Source: Breoghania corrubedonensis
GTDB lineage: Bacteria; Pseudomonadota; Alphaproteobacteria; Rhizobiales; Stappiaceae
Length of the DNA: 64,000 bases
Assembly (NCBI RefSeq): GCF_003053845.1
Contig: NZ_QAYG01000001.1
Span: forward strand, 502,078 to 566,077
Direction: 5' to 3'
Shown: piece after piece, positions 16,894 to 25,632 of the stretch
Position numbering within the stretch: the stretch's first letter is position 1
How the letters are laid out: each line of letters opens with the position of its first letter
Notes under the pieces: generated by a model
Databases searched by the model: none
What the model saw: the letters and a program-made list of their open reading frames with translations, nothing else
What the model was told of the DNA's origin: nothing
Program-made: the position numbers and the translations under genes

Positions 16894-17991
16894 CTACTGG
16901 CCGCTCTTGACCGAGGTCCATTCGCGGGTGACGACGCGGTTCACCTTCGGCGGGTAGTCGGTGACCGTGTAGAGGTGCTTCATCGCCTCGGCGCTCGGAT
17001 AGATCGCCGGATCGTTGATCACGTCGTCGTTGAGAAGCTTCTGCGAGGCGAGGTTGCCGTTGGCGTAGTAGACGTAGTTGGACGCCTTGGCGATGACCTC
17101 CGGCTTCATGATGTAGTTGAGAAAGGTCAGCGCGTTATCGGGGTGCGGGGCATCCGCCGGAATCGCCATCTGGTCGAACCACATCAGCGCGCCCTGCTTG
17201 GGGATGGAGAAGTCCACCGTCACGCCGTTGTCAGCCTCCGCGGCGCGGTCGCGGGCCTGCAGCACGTCACCCGACCAGCCGAGCGCCAGGCAGATATCGC
17301 CATTGGCCAGCGCGTTGATGTACTCGGAATTGTGGAACTTGCGGATGTAGGGACGGATCTTCTTCCAAAGCGCCGCCGCCTCGCGGATCTTGTCCGGATC
17401 CTTGCTGTCGGGGTCATAGCCCAGATAGTTGAGCGCGGCCGGGAAGACCTCGGTCGGCGCGTCCAGCACGTAGATGCCGCACTTGGACAGCTTCTCGGCG
17501 TTTTCCGGCTTGAACAGCAGATCCCAGTTGTCGACAGGAGCCTCCTCGCCGCCGAAGGCCTCCTTGACCATTTTCGGATTGTAGCCGAACGCGGTCGTGC
17601 CCCACATGTAGTTGATCGAGTACTCGTTGCCCGGATCGTACTTTTCGATGCGCTTCTGGATCTCCGGCCACATGTTCTTCAGGTTCGGAAGCTTCGACTT
17701 GTCGAGCTTCATGAACACGCCGGCCTTGATCTGGCGCGACAGGAAGGACCCGGTGGGCACCACGACATCGTAGCCCGTGCCGCCGGCCAGCAGCTTGGTT
17801 TCCAGCACCTCGTTGCTGTCGAAGACGTCGTAGACGACCTTGATGCCGGTTTCCTTGGTGAAATCCTCCAGGATCGACTCATCGATATAGTCGGACCAGT
17901 TGTAGACGTTGACGACCTTGTCTTCCTGCGCAATCGCGCTGCCGGCGACGAAGGCGACGGCCGCCACGGTTGCGGTAAATAGGATGCGCAT
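16894..17991 (-). CDS. potF: Periplasmic polyamine (putrescine-type) binding protein
   Basis: A 365-residue secreted binding protein of the PotD/PotF family. Signal peptide is about 1-21 (MRILFTATVAAVAFVAGSAIAQ). The mature start VVNVYNWSDYIDESIL and internal patches such as YDVVVPTGSFL and IPKQGALMWFDQMAIP are characteristic of the family. ATG 17991 is chosen because it begins the signal peptide and has GGGAG upstream. First transport gene of the potF-G-H-I operon and just downstream of a gamma-glutamylputrescine-synthetase-like gene, so putrescine is the probable ligand (inference). Confidence 0.93.
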   Translation of the reverse strand: MRILFTATVAAVAFVAGSAIAQEDKVVNVYNWSDYIDESILEDFTKETGIKVVYDVFDSNEVLETKLLAGGTGYDVVVPTGSFLSRQIKAGVFMKLDKSKLPNLKNMWPEIQKRIEKYDPGNEYSINYMWGTTAFGYNPKMVKEAFGGEEAPVDNWDLLFKPENAEKLSKCGIYVLDAPTEVFPAALNYLGYDPDSKDPDKIREAAALWKKIRPYIRKFHNSEYINALANGDICLALGWSGDVLQARDRAAEADNGVTVDFSIPKQGALMWFDQMAIPADAPHPDNALTFLNYIMKPEVIAKASNYVYYANGNLASQKLLNDDVINDPAIYPSAEAMKHLYTVTDYPPKVNRVVTREWTSVKSGQ

Positions 17992-18182
17992 GTCTGAAGC
18001 TCCCGTTTGCCAATTTTCGAGCCCGCACGGAGAATGCCAACGGCAATGCTCCGTCCCGGACCGCAATGGTCAGTTCCCGACGCCGAACCTAGATCAACCC
18101 GGGCGCAGGTGAAATCACCCGGTTGCATTAATCACGGCGTTTTTTGTTACAGCACGGACTCTTCAACGGCCCGCTTGCGCTG

Positions 18183-19559
18183 TCAGAGATAGGTTTCGCG
18201 TTCGAGCGTCGAAATCTCACGGCCAAACGCTGTGAGTTCCTCGCGCTTGATGGCGGTAAGCGTCTTGTGCATCTCCTTGCCCACCGCCCGCTTCATGCGC
18301 TTCGACTTCTCGAAGGCATCGATGGCCTCGTCCATCCAGGGGGTGAGCCGGCGCGCGCGCGTCTCATACGCGTTTCCGGCGATCGCCCGGGGCGGATCCT
18401 TCTTCTTCTCCAGCCCTTCCAGCATGCCGGCGAGAACACCGGTCAGCACCAGATAGGGATTGGCGTCGGCGCCTGCGATGCGATGCTCGATGCGGCGCGA
18501 GTTGGGCCCGCCGGGCGGCACGCGCAGCGCCACGGAGCGGTTGTCGTGTCCCCAGGTGATCGAGGTCGGGGCATAGGAGCCTGGCTGCATGCGGCGGAAG
18601 CCGTTGAAGGTGGAGATATAGAGAAGCTGGCTTTCCTGCATCGTCTCCAGCAGGCCGGCGATGGCGTGGCCGAGCCGCTCCTCGCCCTCCTCCGGGTCGG
18701 CAAAGATGTTGCCGTGGGCCCCTTCCAGGCTGACATGGACGTGCATGCCGTTGCCCGGCCACTCCACGAAGGGCTTGGCCATGAACGACGCCTTCATGCC
18801 GTGCTTGCGGGCCACACCGGTGACGAGCCGGCGCAGCAGCACCGCGTCGTCGGCAGCGGTGAGCGGATCGCGGCGGTGATGAAGGTTCAGCTCGAACTGG
18901 CCGGGAGCCGCTTCGGAGACGGCGGCGTCCGCCGCGATGTTCTGCTCGTCGGCGCCGCGGCGGATCTCGTCGACCAGCGGCATCAAGGCTTCCAGATCGG
19001 ACAGAGCATACATGTTCTGGCGGGCGGGACCGCGCTGGGTTGAGAAGACCGGGCGCGGCTGCTTGCCGTCGACAGCCTCCTCGAAGAGATAGAATTCCAG
19101 CTCGAAGGCGCAGGTGGCGGTGACACCGAAATCACGCAGTCGGCCACACAATCCGGCCAACACGTGACGCGGATCGATCATGAAGGGCGCGCCCTCGCGA
19201 TCGAACATGGAAAGAAGCACTTGCGCGGTCTCGCGCTCGGCCCAGGGCACCAGCTGCAGCGTTTCCGCCACCGGCCAGCACAGACCATCCTTGTCGCCGG
19301 TCTCGATGTGAAGACCCGTCTCTTCCACCTCGCGGCCCCACACATCGAGGCCGAAAAGCGAGAAGGGAAACGCGACGCCGTCCTCGAAGATCTTGGTGAG
19401 CGCGCTGCCGGGAAGCCACTTGCCGCGCAGCACACCGTTGGTATCGGGCAGGATCACCTCGACCGTGTCGAGATCGGGATGGGCGGCCAGAAAGCGCTCG
19501 GCTGCCTCGATCATGTCGCCATCAGGCGCGCGAAAATCGGATCGGGCCACAGGACCCAT
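18183..19559 (-). CDS. puuA: Glutamine-synthetase-family enzyme, probably gamma-glutamylputrescine synthetase
   Basis: A 458-residue enzyme of the glutamine synthetase fold. The N-terminal beta-grasp region (about 1-110) contains LPDTNGVLRGKWLP. The catalytic domain has the metal and nucleotide motifs FELEFYLFEE, GQFELNLHH, MKASFMAKPF and GHDNRSVALRVP. It would ligate glutamate to putrescine, the first step of the Puu pathway. The start at 19559 (MGPVARS) has GGGGG upstream. It heads the leftward operon with potFGHI. The promoter carries TTGACA and a TGTGATCACA-like dyad shared with the second paralogue at 20968. Substrate is inferred from context. Confidence 0.85.
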   Translation of the reverse strand: MGPVARSDFRAPDGDMIEAAERFLAAHPDLDTVEVILPDTNGVLRGKWLPGSALTKIFEDGVAFPFSLFGLDVWGREVEETGLHIETGDKDGLCWPVAETLQLVPWAERETAQVLLSMFDREGAPFMIDPRHVLAGLCGRLRDFGVTATCAFELEFYLFEEAVDGKQPRPVFSTQRGPARQNMYALSDLEALMPLVDEIRRGADEQNIAADAAVSEAAPGQFELNLHHRRDPLTAADDAVLLRRLVTGVARKHGMKASFMAKPFVEWPGNGMHVHVSLEGAHGNIFADPEEGEERLGHAIAGLLETMQESQLLYISTFNGFRRMQPGSYAPTSITWGHDNRSVALRVPPGGPNSRRIEHRIAGADANPYLVLTGVLAGMLEGLEKKKDPPRAIAGNAYETRARRLTPWMDEAIDAFEKSKRMKRAVGKEMHKTLTAIKREELTAFGREISTLERETYL

Positions 19560-19740
19560 CAAACACCCCCATCGCGATGCCTTTTGATGTTCCGGGCCTC
19601 TCCTTACCCCGAACGCGGCATCCGTTTTTGCAGACCGGCAATAGCGGCCGGTCACTGATTTGTTGTTGTCACGAACTTGTCGCCGCCGGCCCCGGATCGC
19701 GAGGCCCGGCGATTGCTGTCGTTTGCTGTTCTGGCAAAAA

Positions 19741-19768
19741 TGTGATCACGTATTGCGAAGCCTGTCAA
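19741..19768 (-). promoter_or_regulatory. Predicted puuA/pot operon promoter with GntR-type operator
   Basis: On the minus strand TTGACA (19763-19768) is followed after about 18 bp by CACATT. The -10 region overlaps the dyad CGTGATCACA (plus strand TGTGATCACG, 19741-19750). The layout mirrors the promoter at 20821-20848, which suggests the same repressor controls both. Confidence 0.5.
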
Positions 19769-19788
19769 CCGTTGCACAGAGCAGAGGC

Positions 19789-19798
19789 ATGATCACAA
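19789..19798. promoter_or_regulatory. Third GATCACA dyad in the puuA-gntR region
   Basis: ATGATCACAA keeps the TGATCA centre of the operator, 47 bp from the site at 19741-19750. It may be a second contact for the GntR protein or serve its autoregulation (inference). Confidence 0.35.
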
Positions 19799-19881
19799 GC
19801 TATGCAGGTGGATGAGGGGACCAGCTTGCCGAACGCACAGGGCATATGTCGGGAGATGAAGGCGGGAGGCCATTTCGCGGC

Positions 19882-20040
19882 CGTTCGGCATGCGCCCGTC
19901 TCCCCCCTTGCGGGGGAGATGTCACGCACTTGCGTGACAGAGGGGGGTATGCGGCAGGCTCCGAGCAAGCGGCATTACCCCCCTCTGTCACCTTTGGTGA
20001 CATCTCCCCCGCAAGGGGGGAGACGGGCGCATGCCGAACG
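19882..20040. repeat. RIME-like mosaic palindrome, copy 3, with 44-bp perfect outer arms
   Basis: The left arm starts CGTTCGGCATGCGCCCGTCT at 19882 and its exact complement ends at 20040; the arms pair without mismatch for 44 bp. Two inner hairpins (TGTCACGCACTTGCGTGACA and TGTCACCTTTGGTGACA) lie inside. It ends 42 bp before the gntR start and lies in the gntR leader if transcription starts upstream of it. Confidence 0.85.
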
Positions 20041-20082
20041 ACTACGGACCGCTCGGTCGCTCCACCCTTTCGGAGGCCGCGC

Positions 20083-20814
20083 ATGAACGCCAAGCCGGAC
20101 GAGCCCGACCTGCCGACACGCGTGGTGACACGCGACCGTGTGGTCGCGGCGGTGGAGGATGCACTGCTGACCGGCCAGTTCGTGCCCGGACATGCGGTGA
20201 CCTTGCGCGGGCTCGCCGCCCAGCTCGGCGTCTCGCCGATGCCGGTGCGCGAGGCGATCCGCGTGCTTTCCTCCGCCAACGCGCTCGACGTGATGCCGAA
20301 CGGGCGCATCCGCGTGCCGACGATGACACGGCGACGGTTCGACGAGTTGCTGCATGCACGCGTGCTGCTGGAGCCGCATCTGGCGGCCCTCGCCCTGCCG
20401 AACCTGAACGCGGCGGCCGGCGAGCTTGCCCGGATCGACGACGCCATTGACGAAAGCCTCGTGAGCGGGGACGTCATCGCCTACATGCGCCGCAACCACG
20501 AGTTTCATTTCCGTATCTATCGCGCAGCCGGATCCGAAATCATCCTGCCGCTGGTCGAGCATGTCTGGCTGCAATTCGCCCCCTTCATGCGGACCGTCTA
20601 CGGCCGGGTCGGCACCTCAGTGCTGGAGGACCAGCACAAGGAGGCCATCGCGGCGATCCGACTGGGCGATGCGGAAGGCCTGCGGCAGGCGATCGAACGC
20701 GATATCCTGGACGGAATGGGCCTGATCGGGCACTCGGTTCTTGATGCTCCACCGCCTGAAAGCGGCGGACGGAGGGAGCCCCCGCAAATGGACCCCCGCA
20801 GTCCGGACGAATAG
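20083..20814 (+). CDS. GntR family transcriptional regulator with FCD domain
   Basis: A 243-residue regulator. The N-terminal winged helix-turn-helix (about 10-75) includes LRGLAAQLGVSPMPVREAIRVLSS. The C-terminal all-helical FCD ligand domain (about 85-215) has the conserved Arg/His metal-site pattern (RNHEFHFRIYRAAG). ATG 20083 follows CGGAGG; the frame is open upstream through the RIME palindrome, which is not coding. It lies between two glutamine-synthetase-like polyamine genes. TGTGATCACA-type dyads in both promoters are its likely operators, with a polyamine or a gamma-glutamyl intermediate as possible inducer (inference). Confidence 0.9.
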   Translation: MNAKPDEPDLPTRVVTRDRVVAAVEDALLTGQFVPGHAVTLRGLAAQLGVSPMPVREAIRVLSSANALDVMPNGRIRVPTMTRRRFDELLHARVLLEPHLAALALPNLNAAAGELARIDDAIDESLVSGDVIAYMRRNHEFHFRIYRAAGSEIILPLVEHVWLQFAPFMRTVYGRVGTSVLEDQHKEAIAAIRLGDAEGLRQAIERDILDGMGLIGHSVLDAPPPESGGRREPPQMDPRSPDE

Positions 20815-20820
20815 CCCCGA

Positions 20821-20848
20821 TTGACAATTATCGGAATGTGATCACAAT
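20821..20848 (+). promoter_or_regulatory. Predicted promoter of the second puuA-like gene with GntR-type operator
   Basis: TTGACA (20821-20826) and CACAAT (20843-20848) are 16 bp apart. The perfect dyad TGTGATCACA (20837-20846) overlaps the -10, a repressor position. Confidence 0.55.
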
Positions 20849-20967
20849 TCTCTTGCCACCCACGACCCATGCGGGAACGCCGAAGCGGAGCGGCTGACAC
20901 ACCGTCATTGCCCATGCGCGCTGGCCTTTCAGCAGGTGGCGAGACAACCCGAACCCGAGGACTTACC

Positions 20968-22371
20968 GTGAGGGATACGCCCGAAAGCGCCGAGAACACA
21001 TCCGCTGAGACCGTTCGCGGCGTGGCGACTATGGAAGAAGCCAAGAGCTGGCTGCGACGTCGTCAGATCCAGGACATCGAGTGCATCGTGCCCGACCTTG
21101 CCGGCATCGTGCGCGGCAAGATGATGCCGACGGAGAAATTCTTCTCCGGACCGGTGATGAGCATGCCGGCCTCGATCTTCGCCCAAACCATTTCCGGCGA
21201 CTACCCGCCGGACGACGACCGTTTCCATCACAATCCCACAGACGGCGACCTGTTCTTCGAGGCTGATTATTCGACGCTAGCGGTGGTGCCGTGGGAGACG
21301 GATCCGACCGCCCAGCTCATCCATGACGCCGTGACCCAGGAAGGCGCGCCGGTGGAAACCGCGCCGCGCAACGTGCTAAAACGCGTGCTCTCGCTCTACG
21401 AGAAAGAAGGCTGGGAGCCGGTCATCGCGCCGGAAATCGAGTTCTATCTCGTCAAGCCGAACACCGATCCCGACTATCCGCTGACACCGCCGGTCGGCCG
21501 CTCGGGGCGTCCGGAAGTCGGCCGGCAGTCCTACTCCATTTCGGCGCTCAACGAGTTCGACGACCTCATCGACGACATCTACGACCTGTCGGAGGCGCAG
21601 GGGCTGGAGATCGACACGCTCATCCACGAGGAGGGCGCGGCGCAGATGGAGATCAACCTGCGCCACGGCGCGCCGCTGGAACTGGCCGATCAGGTCTTCC
21701 TGTTCAAGCGCACCATCCGTGAGGCGGCGCTTCGCCACGACATGTACGCCACGTTCATGGCGAAACCGATGAGCGGCCAGCCGGGATCGGCCATGCACAT
21801 TCATCAGTCGGTGATCGACCCAGAGACGGGCAGCAACATCTTTTCCGACGAGGACGGCGACGCGACGCCGGAGTTCCTATCCTTCATCGCCGGCCACCAG
21901 GAGTTTCTCCCCGCCGTGACCTGCATCATGGCGCCCTATGTGAACTCCTACCGGCGGTTCATGCGCAACTCGACCGCGCCGTGCAACGTCTTCTGGGGAC
22001 ATGACAACCGGACCGTCGGCCTGCGCGTGCCGAATTCAAAGGCAAGCGCGCGCCGGCTTGAAAACCGGGTGCCGGGATCGGACGCAAACCCCTATCTCGC
22101 CATCGCCGCCTCGCTTGCCTGCGGCTATCTCGGCATCAAGAACGACCTGAAGCCCGATGCGCCGCGCTCCGGCTATTCCTCCAACGGCCCCTACACCCTG
22201 CCGCGCGGCCTGACCGAGGCGCTGACGCTGTTTGAGCAATGCGACGAGCTGGCGGACGTGTTCGGGGAGCGTTTCGTCGCCACCTACCGCGCGATCAAAC
22301 AGGAGGAATACGAGACCTTCATGAGCGTGATCAGCGCGTGGGAGCGCGAATACCTGCTTTTGAACGTGTGA
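20968..22371 (+). CDS. Second glutamine-synthetase-family enzyme (gamma-glutamylpolyamine synthetase-like)
   Basis: A protein of about 467 residues with the glutamine synthetase fold. An N-terminal region has IVPDLAGIVRGKMMPTEKF. The catalytic motifs are PEIEFYLVKP, AAQMEINLRHG, ATFMAKPMSGQPGSAMHIH and GHDNRTVGLRVP. Start is uncertain: GTG 20968 has GAGG upstream; ATG 20869 and ATG 21031 are in the same frame. It is a diverged paralogue of the gene at 18183, and both sit beside polyamine genes, so it may act on a different amine. It begins the rightward set with the aminotransferase and oxidase genes and shares the TTGACA/TGTGATCACA promoter type. Confidence 0.85.
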   Translation: MRDTPESAENTSAETVRGVATMEEAKSWLRRRQIQDIECIVPDLAGIVRGKMMPTEKFFSGPVMSMPASIFAQTISGDYPPDDDRFHHNPTDGDLFFEADYSTLAVVPWETDPTAQLIHDAVTQEGAPVETAPRNVLKRVLSLYEKEGWEPVIAPEIEFYLVKPNTDPDYPLTPPVGRSGRPEVGRQSYSISALNEFDDLIDDIYDLSEAQGLEIDTLIHEEGAAQMEINLRHGAPLELADQVFLFKRTIREAALRHDMYATFMAKPMSGQPGSAMHIHQSVIDPETGSNIFSDEDGDATPEFLSFIAGHQEFLPAVTCIMAPYVNSYRRFMRNSTAPCNVFWGHDNRTVGLRVPNSKASARRLENRVPGSDANPYLAIAASLACGYLGIKNDLKPDAPRSGYSSNGPYTLPRGLTEALTLFEQCDELADVFGERFVATYRAIKQEEYETFMSVISAWEREYLLLNV

Positions 22372-22404
22372 GGGGCGCGTGCCGCGCGCCTCTTTTCTGA
22401 TTGT

Positions 22405-22452
22405 CGCCCCCCACCCCTGCTCCCTCAAGGGAGAGGGGTGGGGGTGGGGTCG
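22405..22452. repeat. Inverted repeat downstream of the glutamine-synthetase-like gene
   Basis: CCCCACCCCTGCTCCCTC pairs with GGGAGAGGGGTGGGG around a tight AAG loop. A very stable hairpin without a T-tract, between the ligase and the aminotransferase genes. Confidence 0.6.
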
Positions 22453-22524
22453 CGCCAAAGACAACCATTTGTCAGATAGATACCCGCCACGAACCAACGC
22501 CACCTTCCTTCGGAGTGCCTGTCC

Positions 22525-23919
22525 ATGAACGTCAAATCCAACATCTATCCCACCAAGGCGCTACAGGAGGCGGATGCCGCCCATCACCTCCATCCCTTCA
22601 CCGAACACCGCACGCTGAATGCCGAAGGCTCGCGCATCATCACCCATGCGGAAGGCGTGTGGCTGACGGATTCGGAAGGAAAGCGCATCCTCGACGGCAT
22701 GGCCGGGCTGTGGTGCACACAGATCGGCCACGGCCGGCATGAGGTGGCGGAGGCCGTCTACAAGCAGATGCAGGAACTTGAGTACTACAACCTGTTCTTC
22801 AAGACCTCGCATCCCCCCGCCGTGGCGCTGGCGGAAAAGCTCGCCGAGCTGACGCCGCCGCAGTTCAACCACGTCTTCTTCGCAGGCTCCGGCTCGGAGG
22901 CCAATGACACGGTCTTCCGGATGGTGCGTTACTACTGGGACCTGATGGGGAGGCCTGAGAAGAAGACCATCATCGGCCGCTGGAACGGCTATCACGGCTC
23001 GACACTGGCCGGCACCAGCCTCGGCGGCATGAAGGGCATGCACGGCCAGGGCGACCTGCCGGTGCCCGGCGTCCACCACATCGCCCAGCCCTACTGGTTC
23101 GGCGAGGGTGGTGACATGGACGAGGACGCATTCGGCCTGTGGGCGGCCAATGAACTGGCACGCGCCATCGACGAGCTTGGCGAAGACAAGGTTGCCGCCT
23201 TCATCGCCGAACCGATCCAGGGCGCCGGCGGCGTCATCATCCCGCCCGACACCTACTGGCCGGCGGTGAAGAAGATCCTCGATGAACGCGACATCCTGTT
23301 CGTCGCCGACGAGGTCATCACTGGCTTCGGCCGCACCGGCGAATGGTTCGGCTCCACCTATTACGGCATCGAGCCCGACCTGATGCCTATCGCCAAGGGG
23401 CTCTCCTCCGGCTATCTGCCGATCGGCGGCGTGATGGTCGCGGACAAGGTGGCGGACGTCGTCATCAACAAGGGTGGCGAGTTCTATCACGGCTACACCT
23501 ATTCCGGGCATCCGGCATGCTGTGCGGCCGCGCTCGCCAATCTCGCCATTCTGGAAGAAGAGAAGATCGTCGAACGGGTGAAGAACGACATCGGCCCCTA
23601 TCTCCAGAAGAGGTGGAAGGCATTGGGCGAACATCCGCTCGTGGGGGACGCGCGCATGGTCGGCATGATGGGCGCGCTGGAGCTGGTGCCGGTCAAGGGC
23701 GACCGCACGAAGACGTTCGCAAACGAGGGGTCGGTCGGCACCATGGCGCGCGACTATTCCTTCGAAAACGGCCTCGTTATGCGCGCGGTGCGCGACAGTC
23801 TGATCCTCTCGCCGCCGCTGGTGCTTTCCCATGAGGAAGCGGACGAACTGGCGCGCATCGCCGAAAAGACGCTCGACGACACTTATGCCGCACTGAAACG
23901 CGAAGGAAGGGTGGGATAA
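22525..23919 (+). CDS. spuC: Class III aminotransferase, probably putrescine-pyruvate aminotransferase
   Basis: A 464-residue PLP enzyme of fold type I. Signatures are AGLWCTQIGHGR near the N-terminus, the cofactor segment NHVFFAGSGSEANDT, the aspartate motif FVADEVITGFGRTG and the PLP lysine K291 in PIAKGLSSGY. It most resembles the SpuC-type omega-aminotransferases, which transfer the amino group of putrescine to pyruvate and give 4-aminobutanal. Its place inside the polyamine island supports this, though beta-alanine or other diamine aminotransferases look similar. No aldehyde dehydrogenase gene follows. Confidence 0.85.
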   Translation: MNVKSNIYPTKALQEADAAHHLHPFTEHRTLNAEGSRIITHAEGVWLTDSEGKRILDGMAGLWCTQIGHGRHEVAEAVYKQMQELEYYNLFFKTSHPPAVALAEKLAELTPPQFNHVFFAGSGSEANDTVFRMVRYYWDLMGRPEKKTIIGRWNGYHGSTLAGTSLGGMKGMHGQGDLPVPGVHHIAQPYWFGEGGDMDEDAFGLWAANELARAIDELGEDKVAAFIAEPIQGAGGVIIPPDTYWPAVKKILDERDILFVADEVITGFGRTGEWFGSTYYGIEPDLMPIAKGLSSGYLPIGGVMVADKVADVVINKGGEFYHGYTYSGHPACCAAALANLAILEEEKIVERVKNDIGPYLQKRWKALGEHPLVGDARMVGMMGALELVPVKGDRTKTFANEGSVGTMARDYSFENGLVMRAVRDSLILSPPLVLSHEEADELARIAEKTLDDTYAALKREGRVG

Positions 23920-24021
23920 TTCACCTTTCCGTCGTGCATCCAGACGGTGGGCGGGCGCGGTCCCGGCCGCGTCCAGCACCACCTTGAGAATTGTCCCGTT
24001 GTTCGCCGTGAGACCCCGCCC

Positions 24022-25296
24022 ATGTCCGTGCCGCCTTACGACCCCGCCTGCTATTACACCGCCACCATCAACGATGATCGCCCCCGACCGGTGCTTGCCG
24101 AAAGGCTCACCGCCGATGTCTGTGTCATCGGCGGTGGCTTTACCGGGGTCTCGGCGGCGCTCCATCTGGCCGAACAGGGCTTTTCGGTCATCCTTTGCGA
24201 GGAAAAGCGCATCGGCTGGGGCGCTTCGGGGCGCAATGGCGGCCAGCTTCATTCCGGCCAGCGGCGCGACCAGCACTGGCTGGAAAGCCATGTCGGCAAG
24301 GCGCAGGCCCGCCTCTTCTGGGACATGGCGGAGGAGGCAAAGACGCTCATAAAGGATCGCATCGCCCGCCACGCGATCGATTGCGACTGGGCGGACGGAC
24401 TGATCCATGCGGTGCACAAGAAGGCGTGGCTTGCAGATGAACAGCGCGAGGCGGAGCAACTGGCCCGCGACTACGGCTACGACGCCATAAAGCTGCTGGA
24501 TCGCGACCAACTCGCGGCAGCCATCGGCACCGACGCCTATTTCGGCGGCTACCGCGATGCCGAGGCCGGCCATCTCCATCCGCTCAACTTCGTGCTCGGC
24601 ATGGCCAGGGCCGCCGAAGAGGCCGGAACCCGGATATTCGAGGGAACCCGCGTCACCGATATCGGGACGGGTCAGCCGATCACCATCACGACGGAAAAGG
24701 GCGAGGTCCGCGCCACCCATGTCGTACTGGCAGCCAATGGCTATCTGGAGGGACTGGAGCCCGCAACGGAAGCGCGCGTGCTGCCGATCAACAACTACAT
24801 TTTAGCCAGCGAACCGCTCGGCGAACGGGATCCGATCCCGGGCAACGAGGCGGTCGCCGACAGCCGCTGGGTGGTCCACTACTGGCGCATGAGCCCCGAC
24901 AGGCGCCTGATCTTCGGCGGCGGAGAAACCTATTCGCGCCGCTATCCGGCCAACGTCGCAAGCTTCGTGCGCCGCCACATGGCGAAGATCTATCCGCAGT
25001 TCGCCGATGCACGCATCGACCATGCCTGGGGCGGCACGCTGGCGATCACGGCGAACCGCATGCCCTATTTCCGCAGGCCCCGGTCGGGACTCTATGTCGC
25101 ATGCGGCTTTTCCGGGCACGGAGTGGGCATCGCGAACCTCGCGGGCAGGCTCATCGGAGAGGCGGTGGCCGGCGATGCGGGCCGTTTCGACACCTTCGCA
25201 CAACTGCCGATGATGGCGTTCCCCGGCGGGAAATGGCTGCGAACGCCGATACAAGCGCTGGCCATGACATGGTTCGCGTTGCGCGATCGCATGTGA
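24022..25296 (+). CDS. puuB: FAD-dependent amine oxidoreductase, PuuB-like
   Basis: A 424-residue oxidoreductase of the DAO family. The N-terminal dinucleotide fold has VCVIGGGFTGVSAALHLAEQGF (about 34-55), followed by GRNGGQLHSGQRRD. The C-terminal FAD contact region has CGFSGHGVGIANLAGRLIGEAV. PuuB-type enzymes oxidise gamma-glutamylputrescine to gamma-glutamyl-aminobutanal with H2O2 release. ATG 24022 (MSVPPYD) matches the family start. Last gene of the rightward polyamine set. No PuuC or PuuD gene is in the window, so the later steps must be encoded elsewhere. Confidence 0.87.
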   Translation: MSVPPYDPACYYTATINDDRPRPVLAERLTADVCVIGGGFTGVSAALHLAEQGFSVILCEEKRIGWGASGRNGGQLHSGQRRDQHWLESHVGKAQARLFWDMAEEAKTLIKDRIARHAIDCDWADGLIHAVHKKAWLADEQREAEQLARDYGYDAIKLLDRDQLAAAIGTDAYFGGYRDAEAGHLHPLNFVLGMARAAEEAGTRIFEGTRVTDIGTGQPITITTEKGEVRATHVVLAANGYLEGLEPATEARVLPINNYILASEPLGERDPIPGNEAVADSRWVVHYWRMSPDRRLIFGGGETYSRRYPANVASFVRRHMAKIYPQFADARIDHAWGGTLAITANRMPYFRRPRSGLYVACGFSGHGVGIANLAGRLIGEAVAGDAGRFDTFAQLPMMAFPGGKWLRTPIQALAMTWFALRDRM

Positions 25297-25632
25297 ACGG
25301 CAAGTCAAAGCGCGAAAGTGACGTGCAGACATGCACGCACACAACCGGACATATCCGGTTAAGACCGTTTTAATCCGATTGTGTTTTCTACTGACATGGT
25401 CGCTCGGAGCCCTGTTTTCTTTACCGACACTCTTCCTGGCGGCGGCCGAGGTTCCAAGAGGAACTGCCACGTGCGGGTTTAGGAGAACCCGCGGGAGGGT
25501 AACGGCCATGCGGTTGGCGCCATGCGGGGATGTGCCCGGACATGACGCGATCGCGGAGAGATTTATTTTCAGCCGGGATCGGTCGTCACGGCTACGTGGC
25601 GGTCTTTTCCGGAAGTGGCACGGGGTCGGCCC
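25297..25632. other. Intergenic region upstream of the PleD-like gene
   Basis: A 336-bp gap between puuB and the PleD-like gene. An AT-rich stretch (25355-25400) is a plausible promoter area. A perfect 7-bp stem GCGGGTT/AACCCGC (25473-25479 with 25486-25492) encloses the loop TAGGAG. A frame from 25331 that begins with a hydrophobic stretch runs into the PleD-like gene and was not accepted as a gene. Confidence 0.45.

Noticed and set aside
22561-24720. A 719-codon open frame on the minus strand
   Set aside because: It is the antisense shadow of the aminotransferase and FAD oxidase genes, whose motifs are clear; the shadow has low-complexity composition and no domain.
25331-25632. Possible small exported protein starting with a hydrophobic stretch
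   Set aside because: No ribosome-binding site, the frame runs far into the PleD-like gene, and the part after the hydrophobic stretch looks non-coding.
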